Origin: Acidimicrobiia bacterium
Lineage (GTDB): Bacteria; Actinomycetota; Acidimicrobiia; Acidimicrobiales; Hopanoidiivorantaceae
Reading direction: 5' to 3'
NCBI GenBank assembly: GCA_020027305.1
Contig: JAHRAM010000058.1
Span: 1 to 9,526, forward strand
Length of the DNA: 9,526 nucleotides
Below the pieces are notes generated by a model. It made no database searches, was not told the origin of the DNA, and was given only the letters and a program-made list of their open reading frames with translations. The position numbers were made by a program, and so were the translations under genes. This document shows positions 1-6,900 of this stretch, one piece after another; the first letter of the stretch is position 1; the number at the start of each line of letters is the position of its first letter.

Positions 1-14
1 TTTCTTCCTTTTTT

Positions 15-35
15 CATTAGGGGGGGGGGCATTAG
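15..35. repeat. G10 homopolymer flanked by CATTAG direct repeats
   Basis: CATTAG at 15-20 runs into nine more G (ten in a row, 20-29) and CATTAG recurs at 30-35. A ten-G run is out of keeping with the surrounding AT-rich DNA. It could be a slippage-prone tract, or an assembly or sequencing artefact near a contig edge. It lies more than 200 bases from the pyrB start, so a direct effect on pyrB translation is unlikely. Confidence 0.8.
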
Positions 36-94
36 TAGCAAAATCTACTTTTCGGTAAAGCATTAAATAAAATCTCCCATAATAAATTCTCCCA

Positions 95-116
95 AAAAGC
101 CTTTTAGTGGCTTTTA
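95..116 (+). terminator. possible small intrinsic terminator
   Basis: AAAAGCC (95-101) can pair with GGCTTTT (109-115) around a 7-base loop, giving a 7-bp stem whose 3' arm ends in four T. The stem has only three G-C pairs and the T-run is part of the stem, so it would be weak. Because A-runs and T-runs flank it, it could work in either direction. It may end an upstream gene outside the window. Confidence 0.35.
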
Positions 117-223
117 AAACTTAAATAAACTTATAGTAAAAAATAGCACGAAATTTTCAAATTGCAAGGCAGTAAGCAAAAAAAATTGTATTGATATTTC
201 CACACTTCTTTTCATTTATTTAA

Positions 224-239
224 TAAAATAAGTTTTTAG
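224..239 (+). promoter_or_regulatory. candidate -10 box and leaderless start for pyrB
   Basis: TAAAAT at 224-229 resembles a sigma-70 -10 hexamer and ends nine bases before the GTG at 239. A transcript from this box would begin at or within a few bases of the start codon, so pyrB mRNA would be nearly leaderless. No Shine-Dalgarno sequence lies before 239, which fits. No convincing -35 is seen at 17 bases spacing (201-206 is CACACT); TTGATA at 191-196 is too far upstream. Leaderless messages are common in Actinomycetota, but the promoter itself is inferred. Confidence 0.45.
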
Positions 240-1165
240 TGAGGAAAGCGAATTTAGGCTCAAATAATCTTCTCAGTATTTCAGAGCTTGGAAGTCAAGG
301 GTTGAAGCATTTGCTTTTTTTAACTGCTTCTTTTGATGGAAAATTTTTGCCTGAGGCACAAAATGCGCTTTTGGGAAAAACAGTTGCCACGTTATTTTGG
401 GAAAGCTCCACACGAACGAAATTATCTTTTGAAGCTGCCACAAAACAGCTAGCGGGGCAGTGTCTTAACCTTGACAAGCAAGGGTCAGCGGCATCTAAGG
501 GTGAATCAATTCGTGACACCGTAGAAACCTTGCTCTCTTTGAGAACTGATTGCTTGGTGGTTCGTCATAGCTCAAGTGGTGCGCCGAGTCAGATTGCTCG
601 CTGGGTGGATGTGCCAGTGATAAATGCTGGGGATGGATGCAACGCTCACCCAACACAAGCTCTTTTAGATTGCTACACCATTCAAAGTCATTTGGGCGAT
701 TTGGCGGGGCTTCGAATTCTCATTGTGGGAGACATCAGGCACTCTAGGGTAGCCCGCTCATGTATCGTGGCGTTTAAAATGCTGGGGGCTAATGTGAGTG
801 TGTTTGCTCCGCCAACTCTTTTGCCTGTGGCACTTGAGTCGTGGGGGGTAGAGCTTGTTCAAGATTACAACACGGCACTAGAGCGAACAGATGTGGTTTA
901 TTTGCTTCGGGTTCAAAAAGAACGCCAAGATGAAGCATTTTTGCCATCCTTAAAAGAATACAATCGGTTTTACGGGCTAACGATGGCGCGGGCAAAGTTT
1001 TTGAAAGACCATGCATTGATAATGCATCCTGGACCCATCAATCGTGGAGTCGAAATTGACAATGAGGTAGCAGAACTTGAAAATGCTGTGCTCACAGAAC
1101 AGGTGGCAAATGGTGTGCTGGTGAGGATGGCGGTGCTATATCATTTATTGGCAGAAGAAAATTGA
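239..1165 (+). CDS. pyrB: aspartate carbamoyltransferase catalytic subunit
   Basis: Transfers the carbamoyl group from carbamoyl phosphate to aspartate, giving N-carbamoylaspartate, in the cytoplasm. The 308-residue length is normal for the catalytic chain. Visible signatures: the carbamoyl-phosphate loop STRTK at 57-61 (the commoner form is STRTR), Lys87 in SKGES, Arg109-His110, HPTQ at 137-140, GDIRHSR at 164-170 and HPGP at 263-266 followed by NRGVEI. These cover both the carbamoyl-phosphate and aspartate domains. GTG at 239 is chosen because the protein then begins just before the usual LLSI segment; there is no Shine-Dalgarno sequence and a -10-like box sits immediately upstream. It is the first gene of the operon and the only one of the six enzymes without a low-complexity insertion. 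No regulatory subunit (PyrI) is present. The TGA stop overlaps an ATG (TGATG), but that ATG is followed directly by another TGA. Confidence 0.97.
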   Translation: MRKANLGSNNLLSISELGSQGLKHLLFLTASFDGKFLPEAQNALLGKTVATLFWESSTRTKLSFEAATKQLAGQCLNLDKQGSAASKGESIRDTVETLLSLRTDCLVVRHSSSGAPSQIARWVDVPVINAGDGCNAHPTQALLDCYTIQSHLGDLAGLRILIVGDIRHSRVARSCIVAFKMLGANVSVFAPPTLLPVALESWGVELVQDYNTALERTDVVYLLRVQKERQDEAFLPSLKEYNRFYGLTMARAKFLKDHALIMHPGPINRGVEIDNEVAELENAVLTEQVANGVLVRMAVLYHLLAEEN

Positions 1166-1276
1166 TGTGAAGAATACAATTGCTAAAAATGAACTCACTA
1201 AAAAATAAATCATCGGAAAAGAAGCTATTAAAAAGGGACTGCCAAAAATGAAGCTACTGAAAAAGAAACTGCCAAA
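1165..1276 (+). promoter_or_regulatory. pyrB-pyrC spacer made of chained mini-frames
   Basis: The 111-base gap is not empty. The pyrB stop overlaps a start-stop pair (ATG TGA, 1165-1170), then come two short frames (1189-1251 and 1248-1280) joined to one another and to pyrC by ATGA overlaps. No promoter or terminator was recognised. The likely reading is a translational coupling leader that keeps ribosomes moving from pyrB to pyrC; this is inference from the layout. Confidence 0.45.
1189..1251 (+). CDS. mini-ORF A upstream of pyrC (20 codons)
   Basis: ATG at 1189 opens a 20-codon frame rich in Lys and Ser, ending at TGA 1249-1251, which overlaps the ATG of the next mini-frame as ATGA. It has no clear Shine-Dalgarno sequence. 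The peptide resembles no family I know and is probably not functional as a protein. Its value, if any, would be in delivering terminating ribosomes to the next start. Chance occurrence in A-rich DNA cannot be excluded. Confidence 0.3.
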   Translation: MNSLKNKSSEKKLLKRDCQK

Positions 1277-1279
1277 ATG
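1221..1279 (+). repeat. 29-base imperfect tandem duplication at the pyrC start region
   Basis: Two 29-base units, 1222-1250 and 1251-1279, both begin AAGCTA, contain ACTGCCAAAA and end in ATG; they differ by a few substitutions and one compensating pair of single-base indels. The period is one less than a multiple of three, which is exactly what places each ATG across the stop of the preceding frame (ATGA). The upstream unit retains an AAGGGA Shine-Dalgarno-like core (1233-1238); the downstream unit has AAAAAGAAA in its place. The simplest reading is duplication of the pyrC initiation region. Confidence 0.8.
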
Positions 1280-1280
1280 A
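1248..1280 (+). CDS. mini-ORF B (10 codons), ATGA-coupled to pyrC
   Basis: The frame ATG 1248 to TGA 1278-1280 encodes MKLLKKKLPK. Its start overlaps the stop of mini-ORF A (ATGA at 1248-1251) and its stop overlaps the pyrC start (ATGA at 1277-1280). It has a better ribosome site (AAGGGA at 1233-1238, nine bases before ATG) than pyrC itself, so ribosomes may load here and reinitiate at pyrC. The peptide is unlikely to matter as a product. Confidence 0.4.
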   Translation: MKLLKKKLPK

Positions 1281-2659
1281 ACAGGATTTTAATTCGCAAC
1301 GGAAAGGTCTTAACTGGTGGCGGCAATTTGGGTGGCAATTTGAGCAATGATTTAGGCGGCGAGAAATTAGACATCCTCATTGAAGGTGAACACATTATTG
1401 GCATTGAAAAAGACATTACCAAAAACATTGCCAAAAATTCATCAAGCAAGCTAATAGAAATAGATGCCAGTGAGTGTCTGGTTGCGCCTGGGCTAGTTGA
1501 TATTCATACTCACCTTCGCCAGCCTGGAACAGAAGAGGCAGAAACCATTGAGTCGGGAAGTTTGGCGGCCGCACTTGGAGGTTTTACGGCAGTTTTGGCA
1601 ATGCCAAACACTGAGCCAGCAATTGATTCTGTATCAGTGGTTCGAGAAATTAAAGAACTCTCCAAGCGGGCATTTTGCGATATTCACATTGCGGGTGCCA
1701 TCACAAAAAACAGGCAGGGTGAAACGCTTGCGCCGATGGCTGAGATGGCTGAACTAGGGGTAAAGATGTTCACAGATGATGGGCGAGGGGTTCAAGATGC
1801 AGGGCTGATGCGGCGAGCACTGGAATATTCTTCAAACCTATCTGTGCGCTTAGCCCAACATTGTGAAGTAGAGTCGCTTGCAGCAGGTGGACAAATGAAT
1901 GAAGGCGAGTGGTCATCTAAGTTGGGGCTGAAGGGAATTCCAGCAGCAGCTGAAGAGTTGATGGTGGCAAGAGACATTGCTCTTTCAGAGCTGACAGGTG
2001 CCTCAGTTCATTTTCAACACCTCTCAACTGCTGGCTCTGTCGAGCTGGTTAGTCAAGCACGAGCCAAAGGGCTAAACATTACGGCCGAAGCAGCCCCTCA
2101 TCACTTTTCACTAACCGAAGAGTGCTTGAGTGATTTTGACCCTATATATAAGGTGAACCCTCCGCTTAGGTCAAAAAATGATGTGGCGGCCATTGCTGGC
2201 GCTCTAAAGGGTGGGGCTATTGATGTCATAGCCACCGATCACGCCCCCCATTGTGCAGACTTGAAAGAGCAACCCTTTGAAGATGCTCCGTGTGGAATGC
2301 TGGGGCTTGAAACCGCCCTATCACTTTCGTTGATGAACCTTGATATGTCGCCTGAAGATGTTATCCGCGTGCTTTCCATTAACCCTGCCACGATTGCAAA
2401 GATGGAAGATCAAGGCGGGCAAAATAATGGCGCAAAAAATAATAGCTGGCTGGCAGAGGGAAATGTGGCCAACCTCTTTGTGTTTGACCCAACTGAAAAA
2501 TGGATAGTAGACAAAACAAAGTCGCCCAGTCGAAGCAGAAATAACCCCTATGACAAAATGGAGATGACAGGGAAGGTGATGCATACGATTTATAGAGGTA
2601 GGCAAGTCGTGGCTGACTTTAAATTGGTAGAAGCTGAGTTGGAAAAGGTGTTAGCTTGA
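1277..2659 (+). CDS. pyrC: dihydroorotase, aspartate-type (class I)
   Basis: Reversibly cyclises N-carbamoylaspartate to dihydroorotate; a zinc amidohydrolase of the cytoplasm. Metal and active-site motifs are intact: DIHTH with His77 and His79, FTDDG at 165-169 (bridging Asp, as in the class without a carboxylated lysine), His195 in AQHCE, His248 in FQHLS, and ATDHAPH at 319-325 with Asp321. NPPLR at 294-298 is the substrate-binding stretch. At 460 residues it is longer than the usual 425-440. The excess lies in low-complexity insertions: a Gly/Asn/Leu repeat at 14-28, a Thr/Asn/Lys stretch near 47-57, and a Gly/Asn repeat at 380-389. Each avoids the barrel core. ATG 1277 is supported by the normal first strand (ILIRNGKVL), although its own Shine-Dalgarno is poor and initiation may depend on the upstream mini-frame. 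The stop overlaps the carA start by one base. Confidence 0.97.
   Translation: MNRILIRNGKVLTGGGNLGGNLSNDLGGEKLDILIEGEHIIGIEKDITKNIAKNSSSKLIEIDASECLVAPGLVDIHTHLRQPGTEEAETIESGSLAAALGGFTAVLAMPNTEPAIDSVSVVREIKELSKRAFCDIHIAGAITKNRQGETLAPMAEMAELGVKMFTDDGRGVQDAGLMRRALEYSSNLSVRLAQHCEVESLAAGGQMNEGEWSSKLGLKGIPAAAEELMVARDIALSELTGASVHFQHLSTAGSVELVSQARAKGLNITAEAAPHHFSLTEECLSDFDPIYKVNPPLRSKNDVAAIAGALKGGAIDVIATDHAPHCADLKEQPFEDAPCGMLGLETALSLSLMNLDMSPEDVIRVLSINPATIAKMEDQGGQNNGAKNNSWLAEGNVANLFVFDPTEKWIVDKTKSPSRSRNNPYDKMEMTGKVMHTIYRGRQVVADFKLVEAELEKVLA
1319..1342 (+). repeat. 12-base tandem repeat in pyrC N-terminus
   Basis: GGCGGCAATTTG (1319-1330) is followed directly by GGTGGCAATTTG (1331-1342), 11 of 12 bases identical and in frame. 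It encodes a Gly-Gly-Asn-Leu duplication inside a loop where dihydroorotases normally pass straight from the first to the second strand of the small domain. Confidence 0.85.
1413..1436 (+). repeat. 12-base tandem repeat in pyrC
   Basis: ACATTACCAAAA (1413-1424) is followed by ACATTGCCAAAA (1425-1436), 11 of 12 bases identical. It encodes Asp-Ile-Thr-Lys-Asn-Ile-Ala-Lys-Asn just before the strand leading to the HxH metal motif, and lengthens that loop in frame. Confidence 0.8.
2414..2443 (+). repeat. 15-base tandem repeat in pyrC C-terminal part
   Basis: GGCGGGCAAAATAAT (2414-2428) and GGCGCAAAAAATAAT (2429-2443) match at 12 of 15 bases and encode residues 380-389 (GGQNN, GAKNN). The insertion falls between the end of the barrel and the final small-domain strands. 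Confidence 0.75.
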
Positions 2660-3894
2660 TGAAGGCGAACTCTAAACCAGAAATCAGCCCAGAAGAGGAA
2701 ATCAACCCAGAAGAAGGCGCTCTAGTTTTGGCAGACGGCGAAATATTTGAAGGCGATGTTTATGCTGGTGCAGGCGAAAAAAACATTTTTTCTGGGGAGG
2801 TCGTTTTTAACACCGTTCATACTGGATACCAAGAAGTCATAACCGACCCATCCTATGCTGGGCAAATCATCACATTTACATATCCTCACATTGGAAACTA
2901 TGGCGCCATCTCAAAAGATTCTGAAAGCAGGCGCCCGTTTTGCCGTGGTGTGATTGTGAGAGATATTTCACACACGCATTCTAATTGGCAAGCCGAAGAG
3001 GGTTTGCTGTCGTATCTTGTGAACCAGTCGGTGCCGCTCATATCTGGCATCGATACGAGGCGACTGACAAAACATATTAGAGATGCAGGTGCTATGCCTG
3101 GAGCATTTGGAGTCGCGAGTGAAAAAGAGCTTCTTAAAGCAGCCCAAGCTGAGCCAGGAACTGATGGCGTGAACTTGGTTAATGAAGTGACAACTGCTGA
3201 GCCATATTTTTACCCGCCAGTTGAAAACGCAGAAGGCAAAACGGCAAAATATGGTGACAAAAACGGCAACCTTAAAAAAGGCAACCTTAAAAAAGACAGT
3301 GCCGAAAATACTGAAGCGGGGCGTAAAGAGTTTTCAGTGGTAGCAATAGATTTTGGCATTAAAAAATCTATCCTCGAGCAGTTGTCAGAATTTTGTCAAA
3401 TAGAAGTAGTTCCTGCAGATACCACAGCAGCAGATATTTTGGCGCGCAACCCCGATGGAGTTTTTTTGTCAAATGGGCCAGGCGATCCAGATTGTGTTTC
3501 TGATGCGGCGGTTTTTGAGTTGCTGGGAAATGTTGCGATATTTGGGATTTGTTTAGGGTTTCAAATTCTGGCACAAGCAATGGGAGCCCAGACTTACAAA
3601 CTACCATTTGGGCATCACGGTGGAAACCATCCTGTGATGAACTACCAGACAGGCAAGGTTGAAATCACCGCACAAAATCACAACTTTGCAGTTGATGGCA
3701 ACAGCTTTTCTGAAGATTTTTTAGCCGATTCAGGTTTGGAAATCACACATATCAACTTGAACGACCAAACACTTGAAGGTATTTATTCTAAAGAGCTGAA
3801 GGCAATGGGAATTCAGTACCACCCAGAAGCTGGCCCTGGCCCTCACGATAGCCGTTATTTGTTTTCGCGTTTTGCTGAGCTGATGGAAAAATGA
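2659..3894 (+). CDS. carA: carbamoyl phosphate synthase small (glutaminase) subunit
   Basis: Hydrolyses glutamine and passes ammonia to CarB for carbamoyl phosphate synthesis. The amino-terminal CPSase domain shows the GYQEVITDPSYAGQ block; the class I amidotransferase domain shows FGICLGFQ with catalytic Cys298, FGHHGGNHP, and HPE with His388 and Glu390. The start is taken as ATG 2659, not the TTG three bases upstream, because ATG forms the typical TGATG junction with the pyrC stop and has AAGGTG at 2645-2650 eight bases before it. The 411 residues exceed the 360-390 typical of the family. The surplus is an acidic N-terminal extension of about 18 residues built from an 18-base repeat, and a basic low-complexity linker near residues 190-218 between the two domains. 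The usual GHQ after the nucleophile is GFQ (Phe301), a non-conservative change. It is probably cotranslated with carB. Confidence 0.96.
   Translation: MKANSKPEISPEEEINPEEGALVLADGEIFEGDVYAGAGEKNIFSGEVVFNTVHTGYQEVITDPSYAGQIITFTYPHIGNYGAISKDSESRRPFCRGVIVRDISHTHSNWQAEEGLLSYLVNQSVPLISGIDTRRLTKHIRDAGAMPGAFGVASEKELLKAAQAEPGTDGVNLVNEVTTAEPYFYPPVENAEGKTAKYGDKNGNLKKGNLKKDSAENTEAGRKEFSVVAIDFGIKKSILEQLSEFCQIEVVPADTTAADILARNPDGVFLSNGPGDPDCVSDAAVFELLGNVAIFGICLGFQILAQAMGAQTYKLPFGHHGGNHPVMNYQTGKVEITAQNHNFAVDGNSFSEDFLADSGLEITHINLNDQTLEGIYSKELKAMGIQYHPEAGPGPHDSRYLFSRFAELMEK
2680..2715 (+). repeat. 18-base tandem repeat at carA N-terminus
   Basis: GAAATCAGCCCAGAAGAG (2680-2697) is followed by GAAATCAACCCAGAAGAA (2698-2715), 16 of 18 bases identical and in frame. 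It makes up most of the Glu/Pro-rich extension ahead of the first conserved CarA strand. Confidence 0.88.
3265..3294 (+). repeat. perfect 15-base tandem duplication in carA interdomain linker
   Basis: GGCAACCTTAAAAAA occurs at 3265-3279 and again at 3280-3294 without a mismatch, giving two Gly-Asn-Leu-Lys-Lys units. Perfect identity suggests a recent slippage event. It sits in the linker between the N-terminal domain and the glutaminase domain, where length change should be tolerated. Confidence 0.95.
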
Positions 3895-3911
3895 TGTTGC
3901 TGGAAAGATAA
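3891..3911 (+). other. six-codon frame bridging carA and carB
   Basis: An ATG at 3891 overlaps the carA TGA (ATGA, 3891-3894) and reads MMLLER to TAA at 3909-3911, three bases before the carB ATG. It spans the whole gap. It could be a minimal reinitiation bridge, but such a short frame can easily arise by chance, and carB has its own Shine-Dalgarno (GGAAAG at 3902-3907). Confidence 0.25.
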
Positions 3912-3914
3912 TTC

Positions 3915-6900
3915 ATGCCTGCCAGACAAGACATCAATTCAATCCTCATAATTGGCGCTGGCCCCATCGTTATCGGCCAAGCTTGTGAGTTTGACTATTC
4001 GGGAGTTCAAGCTTGCCGAGCTTTGAAAGAAGAGGGCTATCGTGTCATCTTGGCAAATTCCAACCCTGCCACAATAATGACTGACCCTGAGTTTGCTGAT
4101 GCTACATATCTAGAGCCACTTAGAAGCGATATCCTTGCCCAAATTATTGAAAAGGAAAAACCCGATGCTGTGCTGTCTACTTTGGGAGGGCAAACCGCCC
4201 TCAACCTCACCATTGAGTTGTTTGAGATGGGGGCGCTTCAGGGCGTTGAACTGCTGGGGGCAGATTTAGATGCCATCACCACTGCTGAAAACCGAGCGCA
4301 ATTCAAAGAGGCGATGTTAGAGATTGGGCTTAGCTTGCCAGAGTCGGCAGTGGCCGATTCTAAAAGGTCAGCAAAAGAGGTGCTTGAAAATCTGGGCTTG
4401 TCAGTTATTATTCGCCCAGCATATATTTTGGGTGGAGCTGGGGCTGGGGTTGCCACGACTCAGGCAGAATTTGATGAGATGGTAGAACGCGGGCTTGCTG
4501 CCAGCCCTATCGGGCAGATTTTGATTGAGGAATCCATTGCTGGCTGGAAGGAATTTGAGCTAGAGGTTATGCGCGACAAAAACGACAACTGCGTAGTGAT
4601 TTGTTCCATTGAAAACTTTAACCCGATGGGCGTTCACACGGGCGACAGTATCACTGTAGCTCCTGCTCAAACTTTGTCAGACTGGGAATATCAGCAGATG
4701 AGAAATGATGCATTTGCGTGCATAAGAAGAGTGGGGGTTGAAACAGGCGGCTCAAATATTCAGTTTGCTGTGAACCCAGAAGATGGTAGGCGAGTGGTGA
4801 TTGAAATGAACCCGCGAGTTAGTCGCTCTTCGGCTCTGGCATCTAAAGCCACTGGGTTTCCAATCGCAAAGATTGCCTCGCGGTTGGCAGTGGGTTATAC
4901 CTTAGATGAAATTACAAACGATATTACTGGCGCCACCCCAGCATCCTTTGAGCCAGCCATTGATTATGTGGTTACTAAGATTCCGCGCTTTGCATTTGAG
5001 AAACTGCCAGGAACATCGGGTGTGCTGGGGGCTTCTATGCAGTCTGTGGGAGAAGTCATGTCAATCGGGCGGACGTTTCCAGAATCGCTTCAAAAGGCAA
5101 TCCGCTCTTTAGAGCTGGGGAGAGCTGGGCTGAATGCTGACTTGGCTGAAGTTGATATTGGCCGCGCTAAAGACAATAGACACAACAACGTTAACAATGA
5201 GGATATTAAACCTAAGGGCGAAAGTGGTATTGCTAAAAAAGATGGTGGCGATAATGGCATGGGTGGCAATGATAGTAGTAGAAATGATTTAATTGAAGAG
5301 CTGATTGAAAAATGTGAAGCTCCAACTGCTGAACAGATTTTTCATGTTGAGACTGCTATTAGGGCAGGGGCAGATATTAAAGAGCTGAGCCAGCGAACAA
5401 AAATCGATAGGTGGTTTTTAGACCAGATAGCAAGGATTTCTAAAGCTCGGTTAGAGTTGGAAGAATTCGGGTTAGACCTAGAAGAGCCACGTCAAGAAAA
5501 ATCGGGGCAAGAAAAATCGGCGCGCGAAAAATTAAATGCAATTCTTCCAGCAAAAGAATTGAAGAGGCTCAAGCAGCTGGGTTTTTCTGACGAACAGATT
5601 GCATTCATTCTTTCTAACTCGGCCTCAAAAAATCTAAATCAAGCTGGCAGGCAAGACATTACGGAGCCTGAAATTACGCAATCTAACATCACGCAATTTA
5701 ACATCACCCAAGCTGAAATCACACAAGCCAGAGAGGCAGCGGGAATATTTCCTACCTACAAAAATGTCGACACCTGTGCTGGGGAGTTCTTTAGCGAAAC
5801 TCCATATAGCTATTCCACTTATGAAGATACCGATGAGCTGGTCGGCACACCTGCAAAGAAGGTGATGATTTTGGGTTCTGGCCCAAATCGTATCGGGCAG
5901 GGCATTGAGTTTGATTATTGTTGCGTTCATGCCAGCTTTGCTTTGCGTGAGGCGGGATATGAAACCATAATGGTGAACTGCAACCCTGAAACTGTTTCCA
6001 CCGATTATGACACCAGCGACCGTCTATATTTTGAACCGCTCACTATAGAAGATGTGTCAAACATCATTGAGGCTGAAAACCGAATTGCTAAAAGTAGCGG
6101 TACTCCATCTGTTGAAAAGGTCATTGTTAGCTTGGGGGGGCAAACTCCGCTCAAGCTGGCAGCCCATCTGCCGCCAGAAATGATTGCAGGCACGCCCGTT
6201 GATTCAATTGATTTGGCAGAAGACCGCCAACGCTGGACTGACCTGTGTGCTGAGTTAGAAATCGCCGTTCCCATTGGTGCCACTGCCACCGATGAAAAGT
6301 CGGCATTGGCAGTTGCTGGCGAAATTGGGTATCCGCTTTTGGTTCGCCCATCTTATGTGTTGGGTGGAAGGGCAATGGAGATTGTGGATTCTGATGAGCA
6401 GTTGGTGAATGCTATGAGGAAAATGGCAGAGATGTCAGGCTTGGGGCGAGAGGGCGAGCTTGCTAGCCAGCGCCCGATTTTGCTAGATAAGTTTTTAGAA
6501 GATGCCATTGAGGTAGATGTAGATGCCTTGCGCGACGAGGCAGGGGAGGTGATGATTGGCGGAGTGATGGAACATATTGAAGAAGCAGGAGTTCATTCTG
6601 GCGACAGTGCGTGTGTGCTTCCGCCATATAGTTTGGCAGAATCGACTTTGGCAGTTATTGAGGAATACACCGTTCGCATTGCCAATGCTTTATCAGTTGT
6701 CGGGCTGATAAATATTCAGTTTGGAATTGTGCCAACTGGAAGGAATGGAAGGCACAAACAAAACACCAAAAAAGCCTCAGGCGATACTGTAGACGACATA
6801 AATACAGCAGACGATATATATGTGTTAGAGGCAAACCCACGTGCCAGCCGAACAGTTCCGTTTGTGTCAAAAGCCACTGGAATTCCACTTGCCAAAATCG

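Larger units (their letters stand above)
1..238. other. AT-rich non-coding region upstream of the pyr operon
   Basis: No open frame of useful length is visible on either strand. The stretch holds a G10 run, two spaced copies of an AAAT(T)CTCCCA motif (70-79 and 84-94), a small hairpin at 95-115, and long A and T runs leading up to pyrB. No PyrR-type RNA anti-antiterminator motif, T-box or other recognisable riboswitch was seen. It probably holds the operon promoter and the end of an upstream transcription unit whose gene lies outside the window. Confidence 0.7.

Noticed and set aside
216..231. Palindrome TTATTT-AATA-AAATAA before pyrB as a repressor operator
   Set aside because: The arms are only A and T in a strongly AT-rich stretch, so such symmetry is expected by chance; it also overlaps the likely -10 box.
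1..238. PyrR-type attenuator or riboswitch controlling the operon
   Set aside because: No terminator/antiterminator pair or PyrR-binding loop consensus was seen, and the only hairpin (95-115) is far from pyrB and weak.
2656..2658. TTG at 2656 as the carA start
   Set aside because: The adjacent ATG at 2659 is a better codon, has correct spacing to AAGGTG, and makes a common TGATG junction.
3781..3822. A second lost histidine in CarA (the EGIY stretch)
   Set aside because: The His in this region varies in position among CarA proteins as I recall them, so an unaided alignment cannot show a real loss.
5655..5729. The 15-base repeat array as a CRISPR or minisatellite unrelated to coding
   Set aside because: Units are contiguous, lack spacers, are in frame with CarB and vary mainly at third codon positions, so it is a coding repeat.
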